A stretch of DNA of 64,000 nucleotides from CAVOOW01 sp963697675. Its GTDB lineage: Bacteria; Actinomycetota; Actinomycetes; JACCUZ01. Positions 1-9,734 of this stretch are shown in pieces. Location: NCBI GenBank assembly GCA_963697675.1, contig CAVOOW010000011.1, positions 1 to 64,000 of the forward strand, read 5' to 3'. Under the pieces are notes generated by a model. The model made no database searches and had not been told where the DNA came from. It saw nothing but the letters and a program-made list of their open reading frames with translations. A program made the translations under genes and the position numbers. The number at the start of each line of letters is the position of its first letter. Positions within the stretch are counted from its first letter, which is position 1.

Positions 1-126
1 CACCAGTGTCGGATTCTCCACCGAGATGATGTCAAATGCAGATGCATCAGCGTTAGCCGGCAGTGCAGAGATTGACAGTGCCAGGATGCCGATGGCCCCA
101 GCGACAATGCGTGCAGACATTCTCAT
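1..126 (-). CDS. Secreted protein, N-terminal part only
   Basis: An open frame enters from the left edge and starts at the ATG at 126. GAGGAG lies just upstream on the same strand at good spacing, which supports this start over the internal ATG at 120. The 42 visible residues begin with a positively charged MRMSAR, then a hydrophobic core (IVAGAIGILALSISAL) and a likely signal-peptidase site after PANA. This is a classical Sec signal peptide, so the product is exported. The mature part (DASAFDIISVENP...) is too short to place in a family. Confidence 0.7.
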   Translation of the reverse strand, partial: MRMSARIVAGAIGILALSISALPANADASAFDIISVENPTLV

Positions 127-369
127 TGCTACTCCTCGTGTTGTTTGGTTCTCCGGCTGGCGGGGGTGAGCCCCTTTGCCAACTGGTGTGGGCTGGTTCA
201 CGAGCAAGGACGTGATTGGCAGCCCTCGGGTTCGGGCGACCCGAATGGCTGGACCGTCGAAGGACAGGACCGCGACCTGCCCTGTCGTGCCGGAGCCGGC
301 GGCTCACCCCAACCGTTCATTTCGCGTCCAAAGATCGTCCGGCAGGCATCTGGCGGACTCGGCAAACGC

Positions 370-724
370 CTATTGCACTTGCACGAGCAGGACGGCCGCA
401 GCCACGGTCCCGACGATCGCGCCGCCGTAGCAGACGACGGCGACCGGGACGTTGAGGTGCTTGATCTGCAGCCCGTCATACAGCGTGTAGCGGAACCGGT
501 GGGCCGCGTGGAACAACGAAAGCATCAGGACGACGAACAACACCAGGTTCATCAACGGCGAGCGCAGCACACCATGCAGGTCGTCATACGTCGGCGCGGA
601 TATCCAGCCGAGCGGGAAGGCGGGGCCGAACAGGAACGCCAGCGCGGGGAGGAAGCGCCGCCATCACCCCGCCGGCGCTGAAGAGCAGCCACGGCAGCGG
701 CTCGACAGAACGCTTGGTCGTCAT
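370..724 (-). pseudogene. frdD: Fumarate reductase membrane subunit D, frameshifted
   Basis: FrdD is one of two membrane anchors of quinol:fumarate reductase. The frame opens at 724 with MTTKRSVEPLPWLLFSAGG, shifts near 660, and continues as LFGPAFPLGW and then a hydrophobic segment. That segment carries the family-like stretch LFHAAHRFRYTLYDGL and a last transmembrane helix ending in LLVQVQ. One extra C in a C-rich run would explain the shift. It starts 4 bases after the frdC stop, so the pair was an operon. The catalytic subunits FrdA and FrdB are not intact nearby, so even a repaired FrdD would lack its partners here. Confidence 0.7.
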
Positions 725-728
725 CAAC

Positions 729-1148
729 TCAGCCGTTCAGAACCAGCCACGCGACGAACAACGACACCACGACCCAGCCCGCGAAGGCTGAGCCAGCGAT
801 GGCCACACCGGGCACGAGTCGCCCGCGCAGCCGCACGACCATCGCTTTGGGTGTCAGGTGGAACCAGGTGACCGAGTGGTAGACGAGGATGGCGAGGGCC
901 ACGACATTGAGCAGGACAACCCACGGGGTGTCGGCTCAGTCCACGTAGTCGGCGTAAGAACCAGACCCGTTGCCGACGGCGCAGATGAGCAGCAGCAGGA
1001 ACAACACGGACCACGCGACGACGAAGACGCTGCTCACCTCGCGCAGGATGAACGCGACGTACGACCGCCGCCGCAACCACCACCGGGTGGACACCGGCTC
1101 GCGGTACCACCGCGGGTGATATTCGGTGTACGCGCGGGGCGCGCTCAA
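729..1148 (-). pseudogene. frdC: Fumarate reductase membrane subunit C with in-frame stop
   Basis: The N-terminal half (WWLRRRSYVAFILREVSSVF, then a transmembrane helix) and the C-terminal half (VYHSVTWFHLTPKAMVVRL, then a second and third helix ending WLVLNG) match FrdC. Both halves lie in the same reading frame and are separated only by a TGA at 936-938. An aromatic residue is expected there, so TGG to TGA is the simplest change. The start shown is a TTG; the exact start is uncertain. FrdC carries the quinone-side helices of fumarate reductase. It could be a sequencing error, a true nonsense mutation or, least likely, read-through. Confidence 0.7.
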
Positions 1149-1200
1149 CGTGCGCCTCGCGGCAGCAGGAACAGCGCAGTGGTCACCTTGGACCGCTTTG
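1145..1200 (-). pseudogene. Possible 3' remnant of frdB
   Basis: Just upstream of frdC, a short frame ends in KVTTALFLLPRGAR and stops at 1145-1147, overlapping the putative TTG start of frdC. Mycobacterial FrdB ends in a similar short basic and hydrophobic tail, and frdB normally precedes frdC. No iron-sulfur cysteine motifs of FrdB are found further upstream, so only about 18 codons could remain. The match is short and the call is tentative. Confidence 0.3.
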
Positions 1201-1241
1201 AGGCAAACGTGAGACCGCGCAGGCGGAATCAGAACGAGCGC

Positions 1242-1440
1242 CTACTGGACCCATATCTGAGCGACGAGCGGGCCGTTGAGCGGGTGAATGAGGGGGTTGC
1301 CCACGCGGCGGTTGACGAAGTCGTAGCTGGTGTCGGTCTCGAACGGGATGGTCGCTGCGGCGTCGACCAGCGAGCGGTCGAGGGCGACCCAGGCGCCAAT
1401 CGCACCGCCCGGGTCGGCGATCTGCTTGTCCGCCCTTGAC
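1242..1440 (-). pseudogene. 3' end of a family 5 peptide-binding protein
   Basis: The frame ending at 1242 reads DKQIADPGGAIGAWVALDR, then LVDAAATIPF, and closes with VGNPLIHPLNGP and IWVQ. This is the C-terminal pattern of the SBP_bac_5 family of ABC oligopeptide or nickel binding proteins: a Trp/Leu-Asp-Arg helix, an Ala-x-x-x-Pro strand, and a closing strand ending in a Trp-Val pair. A stop lies about 60 bases further upstream and nothing of the rest of the protein (normally about 500 residues) is present. It is a truncated remnant beside the frd remnants, consistent with a rearrangement breakpoint. Confidence 0.55.
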
Positions 1441-1524
1441 CCGACCCCACTCCGTCAGGAATGCCAATCCCGAGCACTCGACCTGCGCATGACAGGAGCT
1501 GGCCCGAACCGGCACTATGTGCGA

Positions 1525-2064
1525 ATGGGTGATCCCCTAGTCCTTCGCTCCAGGGCACAACGAGCCCTTGATGCGGGTTACACCGTTCGACCCATGGAAT
1601 GGGCTGACGTGGACGAGATCGCCGAGGTCCACATCCAGGTGTGGCGCGAGGCGTACGAATCCCTCATGCCATCTGACTACTTGGCCGCCTTGGATCAAGA
1701 GCAGTTCGCACGTTCGTGGCGTGATCGCCTGAAGGCACAACAGCCTGGCGAGATCATGCAGCTCGTAGGGTTAAGTCCCGACGGCCGGATCGCCGCAATA
1801 GGATCCGCGGGGCCGAGCCGCGATGAGGATGCTCCAACAGCGTGGGAGTTGTTTGCCATTAACGTCCTTGCAGCGGCGCACGGCACTGGCCTTGCTGACC
1901 TGATGATGGCCGATCTAGTAGCCGATCGTCCGACTTCGCTTTGGGTACTGGACGGCAACAAGCATGCTCGGGCGTTCTATGCACGCTACGGGTTCGTCCC
2001 CGACGGCGCGACGACAGAGCATGAGCCGAGTGGCAGAGTCGAGCTTCGGCTGGTCCGGAACTGA
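1525..2064 (+). CDS. GNAT family N-acetyltransferase
   Basis: The intact frame gives 179 residues from the ATG at 1525; an internal Met at VRPMEW is a possible alternative start. It has the GNAT order: an N-terminal strand and helix (YTVRPMEWADVDEIAEVH), the first-helix motif VWREAYESLMP, a central strand ELFAINVL, the acetyl-CoA loop region HGTGLADLMM, and a C-terminal HARAFYARYGFVPDG that is typical of the family. It would move an acetyl group from acetyl-CoA to an unknown amine in the cytoplasm. The neighbours are unrelated remnants, so context gives no substrate. Confidence 0.8.
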   Translation: MGDPLVLRSRAQRALDAGYTVRPMEWADVDEIAEVHIQVWREAYESLMPSDYLAALDQEQFARSWRDRLKAQQPGEIMQLVGLSPDGRIAAIGSAGPSRDEDAPTAWELFAINVLAAAHGTGLADLMMADLVADRPTSLWVLDGNKHARAFYARYGFVPDGATTEHEPSGRVELRLVRN

Positions 2065-2273
2065 TCGCAGGACTCACGGAACGTGTTCATCCCCGGTCAA
2101 AATTCACGGATGGCCAACGCGGTCCATCTGGCCGGGGTAGGGCTCTTGTCGCGAAAGCTGCGCCTGGCGCTTGCTCGTTGTTCTGGATCAATTCGCGATC
2201 CGGTCCAGGGGCATCTTGCGGCAAGGTCCAATCGTGGGCTGACACGAGTCGGCTAAGTGCGCCATGCGGCGGC

Positions 2274-2410
2274 GCTTTCTCCGTCAATGGATGCGGGACA
2301 GCCAGCGGAGGAGGGGTCCGGCGTTGACAGCGGATTCGTCCCGCGTCTGCGCTAGGAGATGAAGCTCACGGGCAAGTCGCTCGGCGAAGTCTCGCCCGAC
2401 CGGACCGCGG
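2274..2410. repeat. Direct repeat copy A (NERD gene 3' end)
   Basis: About 135 bases from GCTTTCTCCGTCA onward recur at 17073-17207 in the same orientation with roughly four of five bases identical. The shared block includes GCGCTAGGAGATGAAGCT without mismatch. On the minus strand it encodes the C-terminus of the NERD-domain protein. Copies A and B are 14.8 kb apart. Confidence 0.75.
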
Positions 2411-3070
2411 GTGCGCCGTCCCAGCCATTTGTCGAGGTCTCGGGCGCTAACGACTTCGACAGGGCCAAGACCAGTCGTCATCACGCTGCTCGAGATCGCC
2501 CGACCACCAGGTCCACAAAGCACCAGCGCCGCAGCAACGGATCCGACAGGCAAGCCCGCCGTCTTCAATAACGGCAGCGTATTGCGGATGCTCCGAGCGC
2601 CGGCCGCCGCCTGGTCTGCCGCGGTCCGCAGTGTCTGCTCCGAGGGACGGCGGCTGTGCCACTTCGTCTCAACGGCCGTGACTGCCGACGCGGGTGATCA
2701 TCACTTGATCGACATCGTGGCCGCCGAACTTCAAGGACGCGACGACGTCATAAACGTGTTCGCTGTCGCGCAGCTGTTCGGTTACGGCCTCTTGTGCGAA
2801 CGTGCCCTGAATGCGAAATGCAAGGCCGCTGGTGACCCACGTGAACCAGGACATGATCCACAGGAAGGCAACGAGAAGCATGCCCGTCGTGAGACCTCGG
2901 ATGTAGGTGTTGCCGGGAACGAAGGGAAGGTTGATGACCACCGCACTGCCGAGCACGACGCCAGCGACTTGAGCGACGAGTGCTCGGTTTTCACCCAGGT
3001 GGTCGAGCGCCGCCCTCCACGCTTCGAGCCGCCCTCCGTCAACCCGCTGGTGTCTCCGCATGACCAACAT
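2284..3070 (-). CDS. NERD-domain membrane protein, frameshifted
   Basis: The first part, from the ATG at 3070, has two hydrophobic helices (VAGVVLGSAVVINL and GMLLVAFLWIMSWF). It then reads VYDVVASLKFGGHDVDQVMITRVG, where the frame is lost near 2670, and continues as VTAVETKWHS. This order (membrane helices, G-x-D-x-D-x-V, then V-E-x-K-W) is the core of the nuclease-related NERD domain, where Asp, Glu and Lys form the putative active site. The C-terminus ends in LARELHLLAQTRDE...WLSRIH. One missing base explains the break. NERD proteins are thought to act on nucleic acid, but their roles are poorly known. A truncated 3' relative lies at 17083-17222. Confidence 0.65.
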
Positions 3071-3243
3071 GTCGACCGGTTACGTGGCCGCCTTGATGCC
3101 AGCCGGAGATCATGGGATCCGCCCGCCGATAGCCGCCGTCGCGTGCCGCCTCGACCAGTGTGCAGCGCCGCCACGGATGAGTGTCAGATACCGGGAGGGG
3201 GTAATGCCTGGTGGGCACAAGGTGGGCACGAAAAGTCCGAGAC

Positions 3244-3594
3244 CCGCTAGTTCTCCACGGCATGGCCCCCGCAGCCCGGCGTCGCGCCCGTGCCGCGGCT
3301 CTGGACATGCGCAGCATGTGGGCTTGCATCAGTTGATCGGCCCGCCGCGTTCGTTCCTGCGGCGACAGCGTTCCGTCGGGATCGGCCTCACGCTCGAACT
3401 TCGCGCGCAGCCCGCGGCGGGCGGGGCTCGGTGGCTGCCGTCCGGTCCCTCGTACGACCCCACCGCTCTGCAGCGGCGATCCGTGCGACCAGCACGCGAA
3501 CATCCGTGCGCTGCGTACGCCCGCCCTCTCCGTCGGCCACGATCGGCTCCTCACCGCGCGCAGCGGTTGCTGCCGACGGAGCGCGCTCGTTCAC
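3244..3594 (-). pseudogene. Small conserved actinobacterial hypothetical, frameshifted
   Basis: From the ATG at 3594 the frame reads through VLVARIAAAERWGRTRDRTA, then continues in a second frame as RRGLRAKFEREADPDGTLSP and QERTRRADQLMQAHMLRMS. The pattern of a Trp/Asp-Arg-Thr segment, FERE-x-DPDG and an Arg/Ala-rich helix recurs in small actinobacterial proteins of unknown function. The end is unclear: a stop after HAVEN in one frame lies near 3250. No domain of known function is visible. The family assignment rests on memory of similar proteins. Confidence 0.4.
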
Positions 3595-3741
3595 CTGGGC
3601 CGTCTATAAGGGCAGGGAAATTCTCGCGCCGGTTAGTGCCGCCCTCGCCGAATAAAGTTCCTGCGGCCCGGTCCGTCGCGCGCTGGCGCAGTGGTCGCTA
3701 GCGAACGGCAAGCGCCGAGTTCACGGGTCCTGCCAGAGTTG

Positions 3742-3789
3742 TTAACCCGCGTCCTGCAGGTGTTAACCCGCCACCAGGCGGTTAACCCA
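3742..3789. repeat. Three GTTAACCC repeats
   Basis: GTTAACCC occurs at 3742-3749, 3763-3770 and 3782-3789, spaced 21 and 19 bases apart, about two helical turns. Each contains the palindrome GTTAAC. The block lies in the gap between two minus-strand genes. Such spacing suits a regulator that binds one face of the DNA, but no matching regulator is identified. Confidence 0.5.
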
Positions 3790-3818
3790 AGTCATCGGCC
3801 GGCGCGCCAGGGGCAGCG

Positions 3819-4263
3819 TTAGCGGCGTGCCTGTTCGCGAACGTAGGGGCGTCGGCCGAAGGCTTCAAGTGCACGGTTGAGCGCACCGGTCAATTCGGGG
3901 AGGTCGCGGTCATAGATGGCCCGGTGTCCAGGCCTGAGCGGCGAGCTCGTCCAGCACTTCGATCCATCTCTGATGTCGCGGCCGAAGAGCCGCTGTCGAA
4001 CGCGCGGGCTCTTGGGCTGGAATTTCAACCCGGCGCTCGACGATCTGCACGGCCGACCGCCCCGACGCAGCCGCGCGAGACTGTTCCCACGCTCGCTGTC
4101 GACATGCCGCCGAGCACCACTTGGGGATTCGTCCGCGTGCCTTGAACTCGATCGGGCCGTCGCACCACCCGCAGGTGGTGGCAGCCAGCCGTCGGTGATC
4201 AGACTCGGTCAGCAGACGGTTTGGCAATGAGGCCTGACGCCGAGTTTGCTCAGGTGCCGGCAC
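3819..4263 (-). pseudogene. Cys-rich zinc-ribbon-like hypothetical, frameshifted
   Basis: The protein starts at 4263 and carries CGWCDGPIEFKARGRIPKWC followed by SAACRQRAWEQSRAAASGR, a four-cysteine pattern (CxxC...CxxxC) that looks like a small zinc ribbon, and then AVQIVERRVEIP. The frame breaks near 3925 and continues as GHRAIYDRDLPELTGALNRA to the stop at 3819. The combined product is about 147 residues. The Arg/Ala-rich segment after the cysteines is common to a family of actinobacterial hypotheticals. It may bind nucleic acid, but this is inference. Confidence 0.5.
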
Positions 4264-4417
4264 CTCGGCGGCCTCGCGCGCACGCCTACTCTCGCGAGTC
4301 TGTCGCAGCGCTCTTTGCTGCCGTCTCTGAGTTGCGCTCTATCGTGGAACCTCCACCATTACGTCACGACGAATATAGCGCCGGAATGCATGAGGTGTGT
4401 CAAGTCTAGGTCTGGCG

Positions 4418-5212
4418 TCATGCGTCCCGCAGGCAGAGGGTGGCAGCACCAGCGCATCCGGCGGCGGCCGTATATGCGGCGAGCACCGCCATCCCCGGCC
4501 ATGCGGCGATGGAGAGTGCCGCGAGATTGCGCGTCGACTGGATCGCGAGCCCGGCATCCATGGGCGAGAGCCGATACAGGCGAGTCTGCCAGTGGGGGTT
4601 CGAGATGAACATGGAGAACACCGGCGACAAGAACAGCAACGAAAGGATGAGCACGATGGCGCCCCCGGTGTCGCGCACGAGCAGGGCCACGCCCGCGCTC
4701 AGCAACGCGAGGAGCACGAGATACAGGATCGTGCCGACCGCTGCCCGCTGCGTGAGGTCGTCCCAGCAGGGAGAGCCGCGGGTAGCCAGCCGTGGCCGTG
4801 AAACCGCGTTGCGGCAGGACGATCCGCGCGGTCACCAGCGCGCCGACGACACCTGTCAGGGCGGCGGCAAGTGTCAGGGTGGCGACGACCCCGAGCTTGC
4901 CGAGGAGGAACAGGGATCGGCGGGGCATGGCCGTCAGCGACGGCGTGATGGTGCGGGTCGCGTACTCCCCTGAGACCGCCAAGACACCGAGGATGACGGC
5001 GCCGATCTGTGCGAGGCGGACGCCCGACAGGCTGAGCTTGACCGTGTCCCGCAGACAAGTGCCTCTCGCACTCGTCCACGCGGAGGGTGCCGGTGATCGC
5101 GAGGCTCAAGCCGATCATCGCGACAACGACGAAGAGCGATCAGCCAGGCGGTGCTCGGCACGGTTCGCGCCTTGGTCCACTCGGCGTGCAGAGCCCGCGC
5201 GAGCGCGGTCAT
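4418..5212 (-). pseudogene. ABC-2 type permease, frameshifted
   Basis: The start MTALARALHAEWTKARTVPS is the typical cytoplasmic entry of actinobacterial ABC-2 permeases (ExWTKxRT). Later pieces in other frames read VSGEYATRTITPSLTAMPRR, GVVATLTLAAALTGVVGALV, and GVALLVRDTGGAIVLILSLL through to LCLRDA at the stop. The S-x-E-Y-x-x-x-x-I motif followed by four or more helices is diagnostic. At least two shifts break the gene. Its ATG overlaps the stop of the upstream permease by 4 bases (ATGA), so it is the third gene of a translationally coupled exporter operon. Confidence 0.7.
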
Positions 5213-6721
5213 GCGTCGCGCCGACGCAGCTGCCACCACGCCAGCCCGAGCCCGGAGCAGGCGTAGCACGAGAACCACCGTGATGCCGGCGCCGGGACCG
5301 ATGAGCGCCCACGGCTCGGCGAGCGACTGTCGGTGACCGGCTTGGCTCGCAGGGTGGCCATCCCGCCGGCCAGGGTGCTCCACATCAGCCAGCGCGGCGA
5401 GGTGCCCGGCAGAACCAGGCCGGCGATCAAGCGGGAGCACGATGAGACCGATCGCCAGGGTGATCGCGGCGGCGCTGCGGCGCAGCGAGCATGCCGATGG
5501 CGAGCGCGAAGAGCGTGACCGCTGTCATGAACAGCGCGGTGAGCACGAGCGTGCGGATGACCGTTCCGTCGGTCAGCGACGGGGTCCGGGAAGGCAGGGG
5601 GTCCCATCCCGTTCTTCTGCAGGATCGGTACGGCCACCAGGAACGCGCCCACGACCGCGATCAGACTCAGCGACGAACGTGACGCTCCCGAGCACGATCG
5701 CCTTGGCGGCCAGCACCTGACCGCGACCGGGCGTCGCGGTGAACGTCGTGCGGATCAGTCCCTTGCGGTACTCCGAGGTCGCCGAACAGCGCACCGATGG
5801 CGATCAGCGCCATCAGACCGGCGACCACGCCGATCAAGCGCGGCCTCGACGACGTCGTCGTCGGCCGTCTGAGGTCCGACCTTGCCGCTGCCGAGCACGG
5901 TGTAGGACCCGGCGCGCTCGGTCATGACCTGCCGGTCTGGTTCAGTGCCCTTGGCGCCGTTCGTCGGGGCTCTCCAGCGGCATCTTCACCTGGGTTCCCT
6001 GCCAAGTCCCGTTCGGTCGCCGGGTCCAGAGCGACGTCGTCGAAGGTGGCGTTGGCGATGGCCTCGATGACCGCCGAGCGACGAGCCGCCCATGCCCCGT
6101 GAGACGAAGAGTCGCGGGGCCGCGGAGACCGATGAACCCGATCTCGGTCGTGTCCGGCAAGGGCGGGGTCATGGTGGCGATCTTTTGCCACGTTGGCGCC
6201 GTCGGCGGACTCGTACCCGGTCACCGAGTCACCGGTGCGGGTCAGGCGCAGCCACCGCGATCCGGTGCTGGCGCTGCCGGCCACGTCGTGCGTGAAGTCG
6301 GACTGCATCCGTACGCCGTGTTTGGCTGTGAGCAGCACCGAGACGTACGACGTGCCGCTTTCTGTGCCGTCCTTCATCGTGACGCCGGCGGCGTTGTCGG
6401 TCCAGGGTGTCGCGGCGACGGGGGTGCCCGGTCCTGCCGGACCGGTCGCGCGGGTCGGAGCCGCCGGGGCGCCGAGCGTCGTTGACGTGGACCGTGATCG
6501 TCGTGTCTCCGGTGACGGGCTGGTGGACGAACCCGAACTCGTCGGAGACCGGATCGCCGCTGGGCCCGACGACGAAGTTCCGGTGCGTGTTGAGGTCGGT
6601 GCTGCTGCCCGGACGCGCCCAGTGCGCTGAGGCCGATCGTCAGGACGACGGCTCCGAGCAGAGTCATGACCCACCGGGGGACGGTGCGGAGCTTGGTCCA
6701 CTCCCCGCGCACGGCGTTCAT
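5209..6721 (-). pseudogene. ABC-2 permease with extracytoplasmic lectin-like insert, frameshifted
   Basis: The gene starts MNAVRGEWTKLRTVPRWVM at 6721, overlapping the ATPase stop by ATGA. After the first helix it carries an extracellular stretch with WLRLTRTGDSVTGYESADG and ATFDDVALDP. This resembles a concanavalin-like (DUF1349-type) domain. It then returns to permease sequence (TSEYRKGLIRTTFTATPGR, ILQKNGMGPP) and ends LGLAWWQLRRRDA. Several frameshifts break it. An ABC-2 permease with a carbohydrate-binding-like insert may export or sense cell-surface molecules. The insert call rests on sequence pattern only. Confidence 0.6.
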
Positions 6722-7651
6722 CGGGAGTCTCCGTCGGTCGTGGAACTCGACCGATCCGCGGGTCAGCTCCATGTAGGCCTCTTCGAGTGAGGCGCGGTGG
6801 CGGCGGAGCTCGACGAACGGCACTCCGGCCGCGGCCGAGCAGCGACGCGATGCGTCGCCAGCCGAGCCCGTTGACGACGACGGAGTCCGCGGCGCGCACG
6901 GTGACCGTCGCGCCGGCGTTGGCCAGCACGGTCGTGGCCTCGGACCGCGCTCCGGTGACGACCTCGACCTGGTCCTTGGACGCCGAGGCGAGCAGGGCGG
7001 CCATGCTGGTCTCGGCGACGAGGCGTCCGCGGCCGATGACGACGAGCTGGTCGGCGGTGTCCTGCAGCTCGCTCATCAGGTGGCTCGAGACGAGCACGAC
7101 CCGTCCTTGCGCGGCGAGCGTCGCGCAGCAGCCCCCGGATCCAGATGATGCCGTCCGGGTCGAGTCCGTTGGTCGGTTCGTCGAACATCAGCACCGGTGG
7201 GTCGCCGAGCAAGTGCGGCGGCGATGCCCAGCCGCTGTCGCATGCCGAGCGAGTACCCACCGGCGCGCTTGCGGGCCACGGTCGCCAGACCGACCTGGTC
7301 GAGCACCTCGTCGACTCGTCGGTCGGCGGATCCGGTTGCTGTGCGCCAGCCACAGGAGGTGGTCGCGGGCGCGGCGGCTCGGGTGCACGGCATCCGCGAT
7401 CGAGCAGCGCCCCGACCTGGGTCAGCGGCTTGTCCAGGGTCGCGTATCGCTGGCCGTTGACCAGCGCCTCGCCGGAGTCTGCGGCGTCGAGACCGAGGAT
7501 GCACGCGCATGGTGGTCGACTTGCCCGCACCGTTGGGGCCGACGAACCCGGTGACCTCTCCCGGGCGGACCGCGAACGACAAGCTGGTCGACGGCGACGG
7601 TCCCGCGGTAGGTCTTGCGGACGTCGCCGGACCTCGATGCGATGGCTGCAT
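6718..7651 (-). pseudogene. ABC transporter ATP-binding protein, frameshifted
   Basis: Walker A GPNGAGKST, signature YSLGMRQRLGIA and Walker B VLMFDEPTNGLDP are all present but spread over three frames. The C-terminus EEAYMELTRGSVE followed by TDGDSR and a stop at 6718 fits the usual end of these ATPases and overlaps the next start (ATGA). The protein would drive the two ABC-2 permeases downstream. The operon diverges from a sensor kinase gene starting at 7777, which suggests that the two-component pair controls it. Confidence 0.7.
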
Positions 7652-7776
7652 GACAGCGACGCTAGGGCGCCGGGCGGTGCCGGGTCGTCACGCGTCGAGT
7701 GGGATCTTCGCGGCGCTAGTCGGCGACCGTGCATCCCCCGCGTCGGGGGATGACAGCGCCGGTCACAATGGGGGCC

Positions 7777-8989
7777 ATGACATCGCGACCGGCACGTGCG
7801 GCCCGGGCCCCGCTGTGGCGGCCGCAGTCGCTCGGCTGCCGTCGGCGGTGCTGCAGGCGGGAGCGCACGGCGCCGCTGAGTCGCAGCGGGCCGGCTGGTC
7901 GCCGGGGGAGTCGCGCGGTGTCGTCCGGAGCGCCCGCAGGACGTCTGGTCGTCGGTGCTGCTCGCGCTGGCGACGACCGCCCCGGTCGCCCTCGTCGGGC
8001 TCTGGCCAGTGGTCGCGGCCGTCCCTGTCGGCGGTCGCGACTCTGCTGTGCCTGCTGTCCGCGCAGGTCCCGCCGACGGTCGGCGCGCTGCTCGCGGTCG
8101 CCGGCCTCTACGTCGTCGTCGGCCGTTCCCGCACCGTGCGTGGATGGTCGCCGTCGCTGGTCGCGCCGTTCGCTCGTGTGCGGAGCTTCCCGGTCAGCGA
8201 TCTGCCAGGCGGCCGCGGCGTCGCTGGCGGTGGTCCTGCTGCTCCTGGCCTCCGCGGGAATCGCCGGGCAGCCTGCGGATCCGGGAGTCGACAACGCCGC
8301 GGACGCCGTCGTCGTGGCTGCGCAGGAGTCGAGCCTCGAGCACGTCGCCCGCGGCGAGCGAGCGCGGATCGCCCGCGAGCTGCACGACGTCGTCGCACAC
8401 CACGTCTCGCTCATCGCGCTGCAGGCTGACGCCGCACGGCTGACCGACTCCGGGCATGCCTGCCGACGGGCGAGAAGCGGCTGGTCGCGATCGGCGACAC
8501 CGCCCGGACGGCCCTCACCGAGATGCGCCGTCTGCTGGGCGTGCTGCGCGAGGACGCCGACGCCGGGCCGACGAGTCGGTCCGCCGCCCGCAACCGGGCC
8601 TGGACCAGCTCACGGACCTCGTCGACGACGTCCGCGACGACCGGCCCGAGCGGCACCCGCTTGATCGTGCACCGGCGCACGTGGCGCCGCTCGACCCGGG
8701 CATCGAGCTCACGGCGTACCGCATCGTCCAGGAGGCGCTGACCAACGCGCGCCGGCACGCGACCGGGGCTGCGGTCGACGTCGAGCTCGAGTACCGGCCG
8801 GACGCACTGGTCGTCCGGGTCCGCGACAACGGTCCCGGGCCGGGCACCGCGCCGACGGCGTCGGGCACGGCCTCGCCGGCATGCAGCGAGCGGGTCGCGA
8901 TGGTCGGAGGCGACGCTCTGCGACCGGAGCCGGACCGTGCGGCGGGTTCGTCGTCCGGGCCGACCTGCCGATCGGCGGTCACGTCGTGA
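7777..8989 (+). pseudogene. NarL-type sensor histidine kinase, frameshifted
   Basis: From the ATG at 7777 the N-terminal half encodes several transmembrane helices (LLALATTAPVALVGLWPVV, LLCLLSAQVPPTVGALLAV, SLAVVLLLLASAGIAG). The HisKA_3 box ERARIARELHDVVAHHVS holds the phosphorylated His. EALTNARRHA (N box) and VRDNGPGPG (G box) form the ATPase domain. The pieces lie in different frames, so the gene is broken at least three times as read. Membrane topology without an obvious extracellular sensor domain is common for this class. It likely phosphorylates the regulator that overlaps its 3' end. Confidence 0.7.
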
Positions 8990-9653
8990 GTCCATCCGCA
9001 TCGTCGTCGTCGACGACCAGGAGGTGGTGCGCGCCGCTTTCGGGGCGTTGCTGGCCACCCAGCCCGACTTCACGGTCGTCGGCACGGCGGCCGACGGCGC
9101 GCAGGCCGTGCGGCTGTGCGCCGAGCAGCGACCCGACGTCGTCCTGATGGACGTGCGCATGCCGGTGATGGACGGCATCGAGGCCACCCGCCGGATCGTC
9201 GCGACCGAGCACGCGGCCCGCGGGTCCTGGTGCTGACCACGTTCGACCTCGACGAGCACGTGTACGACGCGCTCGAGGCCGGCGCCAGCGGGTTCCTGCT
9301 CAAGGACGTCACCGCCGAGCGGCTCTTCGACGCGGTCCGGGTCATCGCGGCCGGCGACGCGCTGCTCGCACCGGGAGTCACGCGCCGGCTCGTCGCCGAG
9401 TTCGCCCGGCTGCGCTCACGACCCGTCTCAGCTCGTCGCAACCGTCGACGCGCTGACCCCGCGCGAGCACGAGGTGCTCCTCCTCGTCGCCGAGGGTCTG
9501 TCCAACCCGGAGATCGCCGCCCGCCTCGTCGTCGGCGAGGAGACGGTCAAGACGCACGTCAGCCGCGTGCTCACCAAGCTCGGGCTGCGCGACCGCACCC
9601 AGGCCGTCGTGCTGGCCTACGAGTCGGGCCTGGTCGTCCCGCGCAGCCGCTGA
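8986..9653 (+). pseudogene. NarL/LuxR-type response regulator, frameshifted
   Basis: The start is a GTG overlapping the kinase stop (GTGA). The receiver domain shows IRIVVVDDQEVVRAAFGALL, the phosphoacceptor Asp in VVLMDVRMPVMDG, the switch Thr in LVLTTFDLDE, and the conserved Lys in GFLLKDVT. The HTH reads LTPREHEVLLLVAEGLSNPE and ends VLAYESGLVVPRSR. Shifts occur near 8990, 9225 and 9425. With the kinase it forms a two-component pair that likely controls the divergent ABC exporter. Confidence 0.75.
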
Positions 9654-9734
9654 CCTGACCACGGCGTGTCGACGTGTGACCGCCGGTGTCTGACCCGGAT
9701 GTAACGTCGACGCCCGGGGTGACCAATGAGAGAC

